Assembly: GCA_021604825.1 (NCBI GenBank)
Contig: BQJS01000095.1
Span: 1-17,215, forward strand
Direction: 5' to 3'
Source: Phycisphaerae bacterium
Lineage (GTDB): Bacteria; Planctomycetota; Phycisphaerae; UBA1845
DNA: 17,215 bases
Shown here: piece after piece, positions 1-7,248 of the stretch
Numbering within the stretch: position 1 is the stretch's first letter
Layout of the letters: each line of letters starts with the position of its first letter
Position numbers and translations under genes: made by a program
Notes under the pieces: generated by a model
Database searches by the model: none
What the model was told of the DNA's origin: nothing
Seen by the model: only the letters and a program-made list of their open reading frames with translations

Positions 1-1
1 G

Positions 2-775
2 GGCGATTCACCGCGAGCGCTGTTTCTTGGTGGATACCTGCCCGGCCCGATGGGTGGTCCAGCCCCTTATGAGTTTGCGGATTACCTGAATGACGAATGG
101 GGCATCGAAGCGGAGAGCGATCGGGCGCTGCTGTTTATCGAACCGATGGAGCCTGGCAAGTATCGATTCGTGCGCGACCCGCTCAAGATGCTTGACGGCA
201 CGTTCGGCGAACACCCAATCACCGATACCATGTCGGCGATGCGGACGATGTTTCCGTTGGTCGCGCCGATCAGCCTATCCAAAACACCACCGGACAACGT
301 AACCCATCATCGGTTGGCGTGGATGGAACGGTCCGACTCGGTCTGGAGTATCAGCGAAATTCAGGCATACTTCGATCAACAGGCCAATGAGTACATCGTT
401 CCTGCCGACGGCGATTTCCAAGGCGAGTTTCTGATCAGTGCGGCTGCCGAGAAGGACGAATCGAAAATCGTCCTGATCAACGCCACGCAATTCGCAACCG
501 ACCGCATCGCCCAGGCCCGACAGTTGGCCGCGACACCGCAGGGGTTGTCGGTGATTCCGGTCAATCCGGGAAACCCGACGCTCTTTATCAACGCACTCCA
601 TTGGCTGAACGACAACACCGAGTGGATGAATCTCGGTTCACCGATTGACTACTCAACGCTCAACATCAAGAAAGGCGCGTCGTCGACGCTGGCCGTTCAG
701 GTCTTCGCCACGGCGGTTTGGCCGCTGCTGGCTGCGATCTGCGGTTTGGGCGTGTACTTCGCGCGGCGGAGATAG
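2..775 (+). CDS. GldG-like ABC transporter auxiliary protein, C-terminal part (5' truncated by window)
   Basis: The reading frame is open from the first bases, so the ATG at 50 is internal and the true start lies outside the window. About 257 residues are visible. They look like the soluble ABC-auxiliary (GldG-type) domain, then a stretch with an N-A-L-x-W-L pattern near 'INALHWLNDNTEWM', a single hydrophobic segment in the last 25 residues and a terminal Arg-Arg-Arg. This tail is typical of GldG proteins: a large extracytoplasmic domain held by a C-terminal membrane helix. Only 6 nt separate it from a DUF4340 gene, the usual partner of GldG in planctomycetes and other phyla, so the rest of the ABC transporter (ATPase and permease) is probably just upstream. 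In gliding bacteria the complex has been linked to motility; elsewhere its substrate is unknown. Family assignment rests on the C-terminal architecture and the neighbour, not on a full-length view. Confidence 0.7.
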   Translation, partial: GDSPRALFLGGYLPGPMGGPAPYEFADYLNDEWGIEAESDRALLFIEPMEPGKYRFVRDPLKMLDGTFGEHPITDTMSAMRTMFPLVAPISLSKTPPDNVTHHRLAWMERSDSVWSISEIQAYFDQQANEYIVPADGDFQGEFLISAAAEKDESKIVLINATQFATDRIAQARQLAATPQGLSVIPVNPGNPTLFINALHWLNDNTEWMNLGSPIDYSTLNIKKGASSTLAVQVFATAVWPLLAAICGLGVYFARRR

Positions 776-781
776 GCTTCA

Positions 782-3157
782 ATGAATTTCAAAACCACCG
801 GAATCCTCTTCGTCCTCGTCGCGGTTGTCGCGGTTGTCATCTTCGCATTGCCAGAACAGAAGATCACCGCGCCAGAAAAACCGTCACCGATCGCGTCCGC
901 TCAGGTTGAACTCGAAAAACTAATCGACGACGAGTTTGGCCAAGCCGTTCGAATCGAAGTATCGCAGCCCGAGTTGCCGGATTGGAAATTCGAGCAAGCA
1001 AAGGGCGAGAATGACGACGATGCCACCTGGACGATGACGTCACCTTACGCCTGCGCCGTGCAGAAATGGCAGGTCGAATCGATCGACAAGCAAATCCGCA
1101 AGCTTCAGTACACCAGCAAACACGATGGGCAATCGGGCGACGTGACGGCGGCCAGTTGCGGACTGAAACCGCCGCGAGCCACCGTGTCATTGGCCGACGA
1201 CTCGGACAAAACCATTCGCGTCCACATCGGTCGCGATGAGGGAAGTCGCGAGGCCTATGTGTCAATAAACGACGACCCGACCATCTATCGGGTCAATGCT
1301 TCGCTTAAGAATGTGTTGAAGGACAACGCCCTCGCCTACCGCGATCAGAAAATGTTCGACGTCGAAACCGGCGAGATCGTCCGCATTGAAATTCGCGAGC
1401 CAAATGCAGACGGTGGCAGCGACTCGTATGTGATGGTCAAGACAGGCGCGGAATGGCGCTTCGAGGAGCCCACCCCTGCCAAAGGACACGCCGACCAAAT
1501 CCGGAAACTGTGCAGCACGTTTGCGGCACTGCGATCGCAGGAATGGGTCGCGGGCAACGTCAGCAACATGTCGCAATACGGACTCGACGCCAGCGCCCGA
1601 ACGATCATCGCCACCGGTGAGAAACTCGCCAAGCCCGCAAACGACGCCAACACCAACGGAGCAACTCCCGAACCTAAGTCGGTGGTGACCGAGTATGTGC
1701 TTCGTCTGTCCAGCGCCAGCCCCATTGGCGAAGACACCAAGGTCTATGCCAGTCGAGGTGACGAAAAGATCGTCGGCACGGTGGCCAAGAATCTCGCCGA
1801 CACCTTCTCCCCGAATCTGAAAGACTGGCGCGACAACCGCCTCATCGAACGCGACACGACCACAGCCCGATCAATCACATTGACCCAAGGCGGACTGACC
1901 ACGCAGTTTGAACGCAGCGGCAGCGATTGGCGCTTTGCTGAATCGCAGGCGCTGGCTGACAAGATTGAAATCCACAGCCTTCTAAGCGCGATCAAGGATC
2001 TCAAAGCCGTCAACTTCATCGCCGGTTCATCGGACGGTGACGCGGGGTTCGGCTTCGATAATCCTAAAGGAATCGTCGAGCTGAAATTCGACGGCGACAA
2101 TGACAGTGTGAAATTCACGATCGGATCACTCACCGATTCAGCTTCCAAGCGGCTGACTTACATTCGCGCGAACGATACGATCGCCAAGATCAACACTGTC
2201 GATATCGCAAAACTGCTTCGCAGCGCCGCGGTCTATCGCGACTCAACCGTCGTCGCACAACCCAAAGAGCGCATCCAATCAATTACCATCGCCCGGGCCG
2301 CCGGCGCGCTGGGCGGATCCGAAGCGGCGATGTCGGTCACGTTAACGCAAACCGATGGCGCATGGTCGATGACCGCACCCGTCGAAAGCAAGGTGGATGA
2401 AGTCCAGTTGCAGCGACTGCTGAGCATGCTTTCCAGCCTGCGGGCCAAGAGCATTCTGGATGTCGCGGAGGGCGCAGACTTATCCGAATTCGGTCTCGAC
2501 AATCCGGCGGTGCGTTTCGCGTACACGATCCTCCCGCCAAAGACGTATCGCGTCTTGCCCGATGACGTCAACAGCAACGGGTCGAACCGTGTCGAGCCCA
2601 TTCAACCGCCGGCTGAAACCTACGAGTTGTTGATTGGACAAGCGAGCGGGAACGCCTACGTCCAACGCGTGGGCACGCCCGAACATGTATACATCATCGC
2701 CAGTACGCTGCTGCCCGACTTCCTCGCCGAGTATCGCAAGAAGCAAATCTTCGCGTTTGAAGCCGACGATGTGACCGCCGTTTCGTTCACCGATGGCAGC
2801 ACGACGCTCGGGCTCAACAAGGAAGATGGCAATTGGTTGTATGCCCAAGAAGCCGACGTGCCGCTCGATCAGGCGAAGGTGGCCAACTATGTGCTGCGGG
2901 TCAAGAATGCGTCGATCTTCCGGGTCGTCGCGTATGGGGCAGCCGATGTTGCGGCATACGGTTTGGAAGAACCGCGTTATCGATTGAACGTAACCTTGGC
3001 GGCGGGCGAACTGCCGGCATTGCTCATCTCTGAAAAAACGGACGGCCAGGGCAACCACTTCGCGGCATCGGAAGGCAGCAGCGACGTGTTCACGGTTCCG
3101 GCTGAAACGATTGCTCAGGTGGCCATCAACGTTGATGAATTCGCGCAGGGCGGTTAG
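782..3157 (+). CDS. DUF4340 domain protein with five repeated units
   Basis: 791 residues. Residues 6-23 form one N-terminal membrane helix, so the bulk is probably extracytoplasmic and membrane-anchored. The body contains a recurring unit with the signature aromatic-or-Cys, Gly, Leu/Phe, x, x, Pro, seen at about residues 126 (CGLKPP), 266 (YGLDAS), 423 (FGFDNP), 570 (FGLDNP) and 726 (YGLEEP). Each is followed by beta-rich segments and a phrase like 'YRD' or 'YRKK' in front of an Asp/Glu-V-x-x-I motif. The spacing is 140-157 residues, so the protein is a string of five DUF4340-like units. It starts 6 nt after the GldG-like gene and is followed 33 nt later by metG. DUF4340 proteins commonly accompany GldF/GldG ABC transporters; their biochemical role is not known. 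Family confidence is high, functional confidence low. Confidence 0.85.
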   Translation: MNFKTTGILFVLVAVVAVVIFALPEQKITAPEKPSPIASAQVELEKLIDDEFGQAVRIEVSQPELPDWKFEQAKGENDDDATWTMTSPYACAVQKWQVESIDKQIRKLQYTSKHDGQSGDVTAASCGLKPPRATVSLADDSDKTIRVHIGRDEGSREAYVSINDDPTIYRVNASLKNVLKDNALAYRDQKMFDVETGEIVRIEIREPNADGGSDSYVMVKTGAEWRFEEPTPAKGHADQIRKLCSTFAALRSQEWVAGNVSNMSQYGLDASARTIIATGEKLAKPANDANTNGATPEPKSVVTEYVLRLSSASPIGEDTKVYASRGDEKIVGTVAKNLADTFSPNLKDWRDNRLIERDTTTARSITLTQGGLTTQFERSGSDWRFAESQALADKIEIHSLLSAIKDLKAVNFIAGSSDGDAGFGFDNPKGIVELKFDGDNDSVKFTIGSLTDSASKRLTYIRANDTIAKINTVDIAKLLRSAAVYRDSTVVAQPKERIQSITIARAAGALGGSEAAMSVTLTQTDGAWSMTAPVESKVDEVQLQRLLSMLSSLRAKSILDVAEGADLSEFGLDNPAVRFAYTILPPKTYRVLPDDVNSNGSNRVEPIQPPAETYELLIGQASGNAYVQRVGTPEHVYIIASTLLPDFLAEYRKKQIFAFEADDVTAVSFTDGSTTLGLNKEDGNWLYAQEADVPLDQAKVANYVLRVKNASIFRVVAYGAADVAAYGLEEPRYRLNVTLAAGELPALLISEKTDGQGNHFAASEGSSDVFTVPAETIAQVAINVDEFAQGG

Positions 3158-3190
3158 GCTTCCTGTCGAAATCATCAACGAGGCCCCCTA

Positions 3191-4912
3191 ATGAGCAACC
3201 GACAATTCCTGGTCACTTCCGGACTGCCCTACTCGAACAATCGCCTGCACGTTGGGCATATCGCCGGTGCGTATCTGCCGGCTGACATCTACGTGCGGTA
3301 TCTGCGCGCCAAGGGCGACAACGTTCGCTTCATCTGCGGTAGCGATGACAACGGGGTAGCCGCCCTCAAGAGCGCCCGCGAAGAAGGCATCAGCGTCGAG
3401 GAACTGACCGCGAAGTACAACGCCTCGCAGCAGGAATCGTTCAAGGGCCTCGGCATCGAGTTCGACATCTTCGGCGGCACGCATCAGCCAGAATTCGTCA
3501 AGACTCACGAACGTCTCAGCCAAGCGTTCTTCATGAAAATTCATGACAAGGGTTTCTTCACCAAGCGAACCACCAGCCAACTGTACGACACCGAGGCGAA
3601 ACAGTTCCTGCCAGACCGATACGTCAAAGGCACCTGCCCCACTTGCAAGTCTGACAGTGCGTTCGGTGATCAATGCGAGAATTGTGGCCGGGCGATGGAT
3701 CAGATCGATTTGATCGATCCCGTCAGCACAATGACCGGTACCACGCCGGAACCTCGCGAGACGACACACTGGTTTTTAAGGCTCGATCAACTTCAGGAAC
3801 CGCTCGCGGGCTGGCTCCGCAACAAAAAAGACGGCAGCGGCGGTGCGCGGTGGCGCGACATCGTCATCAATCAATCACTCGGACGCATCGAAGCCGAAGG
3901 CCTGCCCGAACGGGCGATGACCCGCGACATGAGTTGGGGCATTCCCGTCCCGCTCGACGACCCCGATGCCGAGGGCAAGGTGCTTTATGTGTGGTTTGAT
4001 GCGCCAATTGGCTACGTTTCGTTCACCGAGGAATTGTGCCAGCGGCTTGGCGAAGGTGAAGACGGATACAAACATTGGTGGCGTAATCCCGATTGCAAGA
4101 TCGTCAACTTCATTGGCGAAGATAACATTGTGTTCCATGCGATCACTTTCCCCGCAATGCTACTAGCCACCCACGACAGCGACAACGTGCAGGGCGACGC
4201 CGGCGAATTCCAACTTCCGCACAACGTGGTGGCCAACGCCTTTGTTAATTTTAAGATGCCCGGCAAAGACGAAGAGAAGATGAGCAAGTCGCGCGGGACA
4301 GCCGTCTGGATCGAAGACTATCTTGAGAACTACGATCCCGACCCGCTCCGCTACTACTTAACAGCCATCGCACCAGAACAGCAGCGGTCGGCGTTTGAAT
4401 TTGACGACTTCATCACCCGCAACAATGGCGAACTACTAGCCGCATTGGGCAACTTCGTGAATCGCACCATGACGTTCGCCAACAAGTACTTCGACGGAAA
4501 GGTACCATCCGCCGGCAATCGCGAGCAAATCGACCTCGACCAATTGCAAGCGTGCAAAGACATCGCCAAGCGGACAGCCGACGCCCTGGAGGAGTGCCGA
4601 TTCAAGTTCGCACAGGAAGAAATGATGAGCCTCGCCCGCGCCGGCAACGGTTACTTCGACAACACCAAACCCTTCCAAACCAGAAAGACCGACATGGAAG
4701 CCTGCGGCCGAGCAGTCAACGTCTGCCTGCAAACCGTAAGAACGCTAACCACAATAATGGCCCCCTTCCTGCCAAACATCGCAAGCAAATGCCGAGAGAT
4801 GCTTGGCCTGGACGAAGCGGCGAAGACATGGGCGACTTCGTGCGACGCCCTGCCTGATGGACACGCCCTAGGCGATGCTCAATATCTGGTGCAAAAACTC
4901 GAACCGCTCTAA
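3191..4912 (+). CDS. metG: Methionine--tRNA ligase
   Basis: Class I aminoacyl-tRNA synthetase that charges tRNA-Met with methionine using ATP, in the cytoplasm. The HIGH signature is H20-V-G-H23 and the KMSKS loop is intact at residues 363-367. A four-cysteine zinc knuckle is present at C149, C152, C162 and C165 (CPTC...CENC), placing it with the zinc-containing MetRS forms. The anticodon-binding helical domain follows to the end. At 573 residues it lacks the C-terminal EMAP/Trbp111-like dimerisation domain that makes the E. coli enzyme 677 residues long. The ATG at 3191 is preceded by GAGG 7 nt upstream. It probably shares a transcript with the preceding DUF4340 gene (33-nt gap). No terminator lies immediately after the stop; the first good one is at 5091-5125. 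Confidence 0.97.
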   Translation: MSNRQFLVTSGLPYSNNRLHVGHIAGAYLPADIYVRYLRAKGDNVRFICGSDDNGVAALKSAREEGISVEELTAKYNASQQESFKGLGIEFDIFGGTHQPEFVKTHERLSQAFFMKIHDKGFFTKRTTSQLYDTEAKQFLPDRYVKGTCPTCKSDSAFGDQCENCGRAMDQIDLIDPVSTMTGTTPEPRETTHWFLRLDQLQEPLAGWLRNKKDGSGGARWRDIVINQSLGRIEAEGLPERAMTRDMSWGIPVPLDDPDAEGKVLYVWFDAPIGYVSFTEELCQRLGEGEDGYKHWWRNPDCKIVNFIGEDNIVFHAITFPAMLLATHDSDNVQGDAGEFQLPHNVVANAFVNFKMPGKDEEKMSKSRGTAVWIEDYLENYDPDPLRYYLTAIAPEQQRSAFEFDDFITRNNGELLAALGNFVNRTMTFANKYFDGKVPSAGNREQIDLDQLQACKDIAKRTADALEECRFKFAQEEMMSLARAGNGYFDNTKPFQTRKTDMEACGRAVNVCLQTVRTLTTIMAPFLPNIASKCREMLGLDEAAKTWATSCDALPDGHALGDAQYLVQKLEPL

Positions 4913-4977
4913 TCGTATGAAAGTTAACTGCCACTTGAGCCCGTAGACTTTTAAGGCGTCATGGACCCTGCCAACCC

Positions 4978-5006
4978 TTGATTGCGCCTGACGCGACTGA
5001 TAGTGT
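4978..5006 (+). promoter_or_regulatory. Possible weak sigma-70-like promoter upstream of the hairpin leader
   Basis: TTGATT at 4978-4983, a 17-nt spacer and TAGTGT at 5001-5006. The -35 box matches four of six consensus positions and the -10 box three of six. If used, the transcript would start near 5013 and run through the hairpins at 5041-5125 before reaching the PEP-CTERM gene. This is a weak match that could arise by chance. Confidence 0.25.
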
Positions 5007-5040
5007 GAATCACAAGGTCATTCAGTAAGGTACAGAAATC

Positions 5041-5068
5041 AAGAGGGCACCAGGGAGACTGTCCTCTT
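5041..5068 (+). promoter_or_regulatory. Leader hairpin 1 (possible anti-antiterminator)
   Basis: AAGAGGGC (5041-5048) pairs with GTCCTCTT (5061-5068) as an 8-bp stem with one G-U pair and a 12-nt loop, followed by two more T. Its 5' arm can also pair with the 3' arm of the next hairpin (5109-5117), so the two folds exclude each other. It could equally be a first, weaker terminator for metG. Confidence 0.45.
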
Positions 5069-5090
5069 TTGAGTTTATCGCAAGAATCGA

Positions 5091-5125
5091 GAGAGACGCC
5101 CGCTGCCGGGTGCCTCTCTTTTTTT
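5091..5125 (+). terminator. Rho-independent terminator
   Basis: GAGAGACGCCCG (5091-5102), loop CTGC, CGGGTGCCTCTC (5107-5118), then TTTTTTT (5119-5125). The stem is 12 positions long with a single A-C mismatch and one G-U pair, directly followed by seven T. This is the clearest intrinsic terminator in the window. It lies about 180 nt after the metG stop and about 90 nt before the next gene, so it may end the metG operon or act as a conditional terminator in a leader. Confidence 0.85.
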
Positions 5126-5133
5126 GTGTGCCA

Positions 5134-5154
5134 ACTACCAGTACTCCCGGTAGT
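5134..5154 (+). promoter_or_regulatory. Small hairpin between the terminator and the PEP-CTERM gene
   Basis: ACTACC (5134-5139) pairs with GGTAGT (5149-5154) around a 9-nt loop. Two further C-G pairs could form outside a single mismatch. Function unknown. Confidence 0.35.
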
Positions 5155-5201
5155 GGGCCACTGAATTTCAAGACACTCCACGCTGTCCAAACCGGCTGAC
5201 C

Positions 5202-5208
5202 AAAGGAG
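5202..5208 (+). promoter_or_regulatory. Strong ribosome binding site for the PEP-CTERM gene
   Basis: AAAGGAG ends 8 nt before the ATG at 5217. It fixes that ATG as the start even though a second Met codon follows three codons later. Confidence 0.8.
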
Positions 5209-5216
5209 AAGTTGGA

Positions 5217-5921
5217 ATGAAGCACATGATTGCAATTGCAATGAGTTTCGGGTTTGCTCTTTCAGCGGATGCCGCGCGTTTGGCGATTCGATTCGCCCCC
5301 GGGGACTCCCACACCGTTAACGATCAAAATGCTTCTGTAGATATTGGCGACACAGTCTCTGTTGAAGTGCTTTGGACTTTCACGCCCGATGATGTTGCGG
5401 TTAATGATCTTGCGGGGTTCTCATTCAACCTTACTTCGGTGCCGGAAGATCCAAGCCTTGGTATTCAAGGCGATCGAGTAGAAGATCCAAACTTGTTCGT
5501 CGACAACGATATCGCATTTCTTCCCGACTGGGGAACGTCAAACGCTCCGGGAACAGTTGGCGGAGATTCCAATCAGATTGGAGGATTTGCGCAGTTTCAA
5601 ATCGCATCGCTCGACCAAGCCGGAACTACGTTAGTGAGTTCTTTTGACGTCACCGTCACTGGAGGATCAATCGGTGATGTGCGGAACTTTTACATTCAAC
5701 GACTACCCTTCGCCCTGTCGCCCAGCGCAGGTGATTCCAGCGGTTCGGAATTCACTCTTAGCCCATCACCAAGCGGCTACGACGAATACGACATCGGCAC
5801 CGGATTTGCTGGATTCAATGACGGAACAGGAGCGCTCCCACTGACAATTAACGTTACGCCCGAACCTGCCGCTGTTGCTATTTTGGCATTGGGCATCGTT
5901 TTTGTTCGGCGTACGCAGTAA
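5217..5921 (+). CDS. PEP-CTERM sorting domain protein
   Basis: 234 residues. A short signal peptide (MKHMIAIAMSFGFALSADA, cleavage expected near residue 19) is followed by an acidic, Gly/Ser/Asp/Asn-rich beta-type domain. The C-terminus has the sequence TPEP, a hydrophobic segment (AAVAILALGIVFV) and RRTQ. That is the layout of PEP-CTERM sorting signals, which in exopolysaccharide-producing bacteria are processed by an exosortase during export. The mature domain has no motif I can name; its alternation of short strands vaguely recalls cohesin-like folds, but this is only an impression. It is preceded by a structured leader and a strong ribosome binding site, and by eye it is less GC-rich than its neighbours. 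It is convergent with arsC. No exosortase or polysaccharide genes lie in the window. Confidence 0.85.
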   Translation: MKHMIAIAMSFGFALSADAARLAIRFAPGDSHTVNDQNASVDIGDTVSVEVLWTFTPDDVAVNDLAGFSFNLTSVPEDPSLGIQGDRVEDPNLFVDNDIAFLPDWGTSNAPGTVGGDSNQIGGFAQFQIASLDQAGTTLVSSFDVTVTGGSIGDVRNFYIQRLPFALSPSAGDSSGSEFTLSPSPSGYDEYDIGTGFAGFNDGTGALPLTINVTPEPAAVAILALGIVFVRRTQ

Positions 5922-5964
5922 ACTAGGTCGGTCGCCATTTGTGTTATTGGCGCAATCCCCAGAA

Positions 5965-6441
5965 TCATAAGTCCCGAAGCTGCGCAAGCTGTGTCGTGAG
6001 TTCTTCGGTCGACAACGATGCTCGATCAATGGCGGCCATCCGCTCGATTTTCAGTTGGATGCGGGCGGCGATTCTTTTGCAGAATTCGAGTTGTTCTTCT
6101 TCATCGCCGGGATACTGCGACGGATCTGGCAGGGGCCAATGGACTTTGACGCCACCGCCGGGGAAGACCGGGCAGGTTTGGGCGGCTGAGTCGCAGACGG
6201 TGATGGCGATCGCGATGTCTTGTTCGAGGAATTTGTCCCAACTCTTGGATTCCAAATCGCCCGTGGGAATGTCCATCGACTTTAGCGTGTCCAGCGACAG
6301 CGGGTGAACGAAGCCTGCCGGGTTGCTCCCGCAGCTTAAAAATTCAAACTGATCCCCCGCCACACTTCGACCGATTGCCTCGGCCATCTGCGATCGGCAG
6401 CAGTTCCCGGTACACACAAAAAGCACTTTTGGCTTTGTCAT
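5965..6441 (-). CDS. arsC: Arsenate reductase / low-molecular-weight protein tyrosine phosphatase family
   Basis: 158 residues from the ATG at 6441. The P-loop is C10-T-G-N-C-C-R16-S (the CX5R phosphatase loop). C83 and C90 lie in the resolving pair region (TVCDSAAQTCP), and the general acid is D106 in HWPLPDP. C10, C83, C90 and D106 match the thioredoxin-coupled arsenate reductase pattern of the S. aureus type (C10, C82, C89, D105) almost position for position. It would reduce arsenate to arsenite in the cytoplasm. The ATG at 6441 was chosen because GGGGGA lies about 8 nt upstream; an in-frame GTG at 6456 would add five residues. No arsR, acr3 or arsB gene is nearby, so it is an orphan reductase, and a role as a protein tyrosine phosphatase cannot be excluded. 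Position 14 is Cys where the classical enzyme has Ser. Confidence 0.88.
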   Translation of the reverse strand: MTKPKVLFVCTGNCCRSQMAEAIGRSVAGDQFEFLSCGSNPAGFVHPLSLDTLKSMDIPTGDLESKSWDKFLEQDIAIAITVCDSAAQTCPVFPGGGVKVHWPLPDPSQYPGDEEEQLEFCKRIAARIQLKIERMAAIDRASLSTEELTTQLAQLRDL

Positions 6442-6456
6442 ATTTGAGTCCCCCAC

Positions 6457-6714
6457 CGACTATCTCTGATTGAGTGGTTGTCGATTCAAAACAGTCTGCA
6501 AACCGTCGGAGCGTTGGAAGCTTTCCTGCCGCACACCGACCTGCTCGCGAAACGCGGATTCTACCACCGATGTGTTTGGTTCGCATTAAGGCCGCCGACC
6601 AAGCCAACCACCCTCTTTAGCACTCGCGGGGTTGATTTCCCGCCGGGTGTTGAATAGCTTGCCTGATCGCGTTTGTGAGATGCAAGCAGGCTGGCACTTG
6701 GCGGGAGAATCACG
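6457..6714. other. Divergent intergenic region between arsC and ispF
   Basis: 258 nt. It carries the start signals of both divergent genes, including GGGAG at 6703-6707 for ispF. I see no strong promoter pair and no RNA gene. A loose inverted repeat, GCTTGC and GCAAGC separated by 19 nt, lies about 40-60 nt upstream of the ispF start. Nothing else stands out. Confidence 0.5.
6703..6707 (+). promoter_or_regulatory. Ribosome binding site that decides a TTG start for ispF
   Basis: GGGAG lies 7 nt before the TTG at 6715. No ATG or GTG in frame nearby explains the conserved N-terminus, so TTG is the likely initiator. Confidence 0.7.
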
Positions 6715-7212
6715 TTGGCAACGACTGACGGGCTTCGGATTGGCGTTGGATACGACATTCATCGGTTGGCCGAGGGACGCGAACTGGTCCTGGGCGGGGT
6801 GAAGATTCCATCGAACAAGGGACTGGTGGGCCATAGCGATGGCGATGTGGTGCTGCACGCCATCACCGATGCGATGCTCGGCGCGTGTAGCCTGCCCGAC
6901 ATCGGCGATCTGTTTCCCGACACCGATCCGGCATACAAGGGAATCGACAGCAAAATCCTGATGCAACGGGCGATGGAAAAAGTGAAAGCGGCTGGCTATC
7001 GACCGCGAAACATCGATTGCGTTGTTCATGCGGAAAAGCCCAAACTCACCGCGTTCAAAAAAGCGATGGCCGAATCGATCGCGAAGATTGTCGGAATTCC
7101 CGTGGACACCGTAAACGTCAAAGCAAAAACCAATGAAGGCATGGGGCCAGTCGGTTCGTTCGACGCCATTGCAACGACGGCTGTCGCCACCGTGGTCAAC
7201 CTCAGCCAATAA
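6715..7212 (+). CDS. ispF: 2-C-methyl-D-erythritol 2,4-cyclodiphosphate synthase
   Basis: 165 residues, normal length for the family. It catalyses cyclisation of CDP-methylerythritol 2-phosphate to MEcPP in the non-mevalonate isoprenoid pathway, as a cytoplasmic trimer. The metal ligands are visible as D14 and H16 in GYDIHR and H48 in GDVVLH. The GHSDGD loop (H40) and the C-terminal KAKTNEGMG segment are also conserved. The numbering is offset by six from the E. coli enzyme (D8, H10, H42). Translation probably starts at TTG. cysS follows after a 36-nt gap; an ispF-cysS order is common in bacteria and suggests co-transcription. ispD is not fused to it and does not lie next to it here. Confidence 0.96.
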   Translation: MATTDGLRIGVGYDIHRLAEGRELVLGGVKIPSNKGLVGHSDGDVVLHAITDAMLGACSLPDIGDLFPDTDPAYKGIDSKILMQRAMEKVKAAGYRPRNIDCVVHAEKPKLTAFKKAMAESIAKIVGIPVDTVNVKAKTNEGMGPVGSFDAIATTAVATVVNLSQ

Positions 7213-7248
7213 GACGCCAACTTTGAATAACCAATCAGCGAGACAAAC

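Larger units (their letters stand above)
4913..5216 (+). other. Structured 304-nt intergenic region between metG and the PEP-CTERM gene
   Basis: No convincing gene lies here. It holds three successive hairpins: 5041-5048 with 5061-5068 (8 bp including one G-U), 5091-5102 with 5107-5118 followed by seven T, and 5134-5139 with 5149-5154. A possible weak promoter is at 4978-5006, and a strong Shine-Dalgarno sequence lies before the ATG at 5217. A very short frame (ATG at 4961, six codons, MDPANP) is visible with AAGG upstream, but nothing supports it as real. The region either ends the metG transcript or forms a regulated leader for the PEP-CTERM gene; see the separate entries. Confidence 0.6.

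Noticed and set aside
2480..3178. 232-codon open frame on the - strand opposite the DUF4340 gene
   Set aside because: Antisense shadow with no start signals and no recognisable motif.
5150..5162. GTAG followed by a small GC-rich symmetric sequence, similar to a decayed REP
   Set aside because: The match to the REP arm is only a few bases and no proper hairpin follows the GTAG; probably chance.
4951..5241. 96-codon open frame on the - strand across the metG/PEP-CTERM gap
   Set aside because: It runs through a strong terminator, starts inside the PEP-CTERM gene and has no recognisable product.
6457..6714. Possible tRNA or small RNA in the arsC-ispF gap
   Set aside because: No T-arm consensus, no cloverleaf pairing and no terminator after it.
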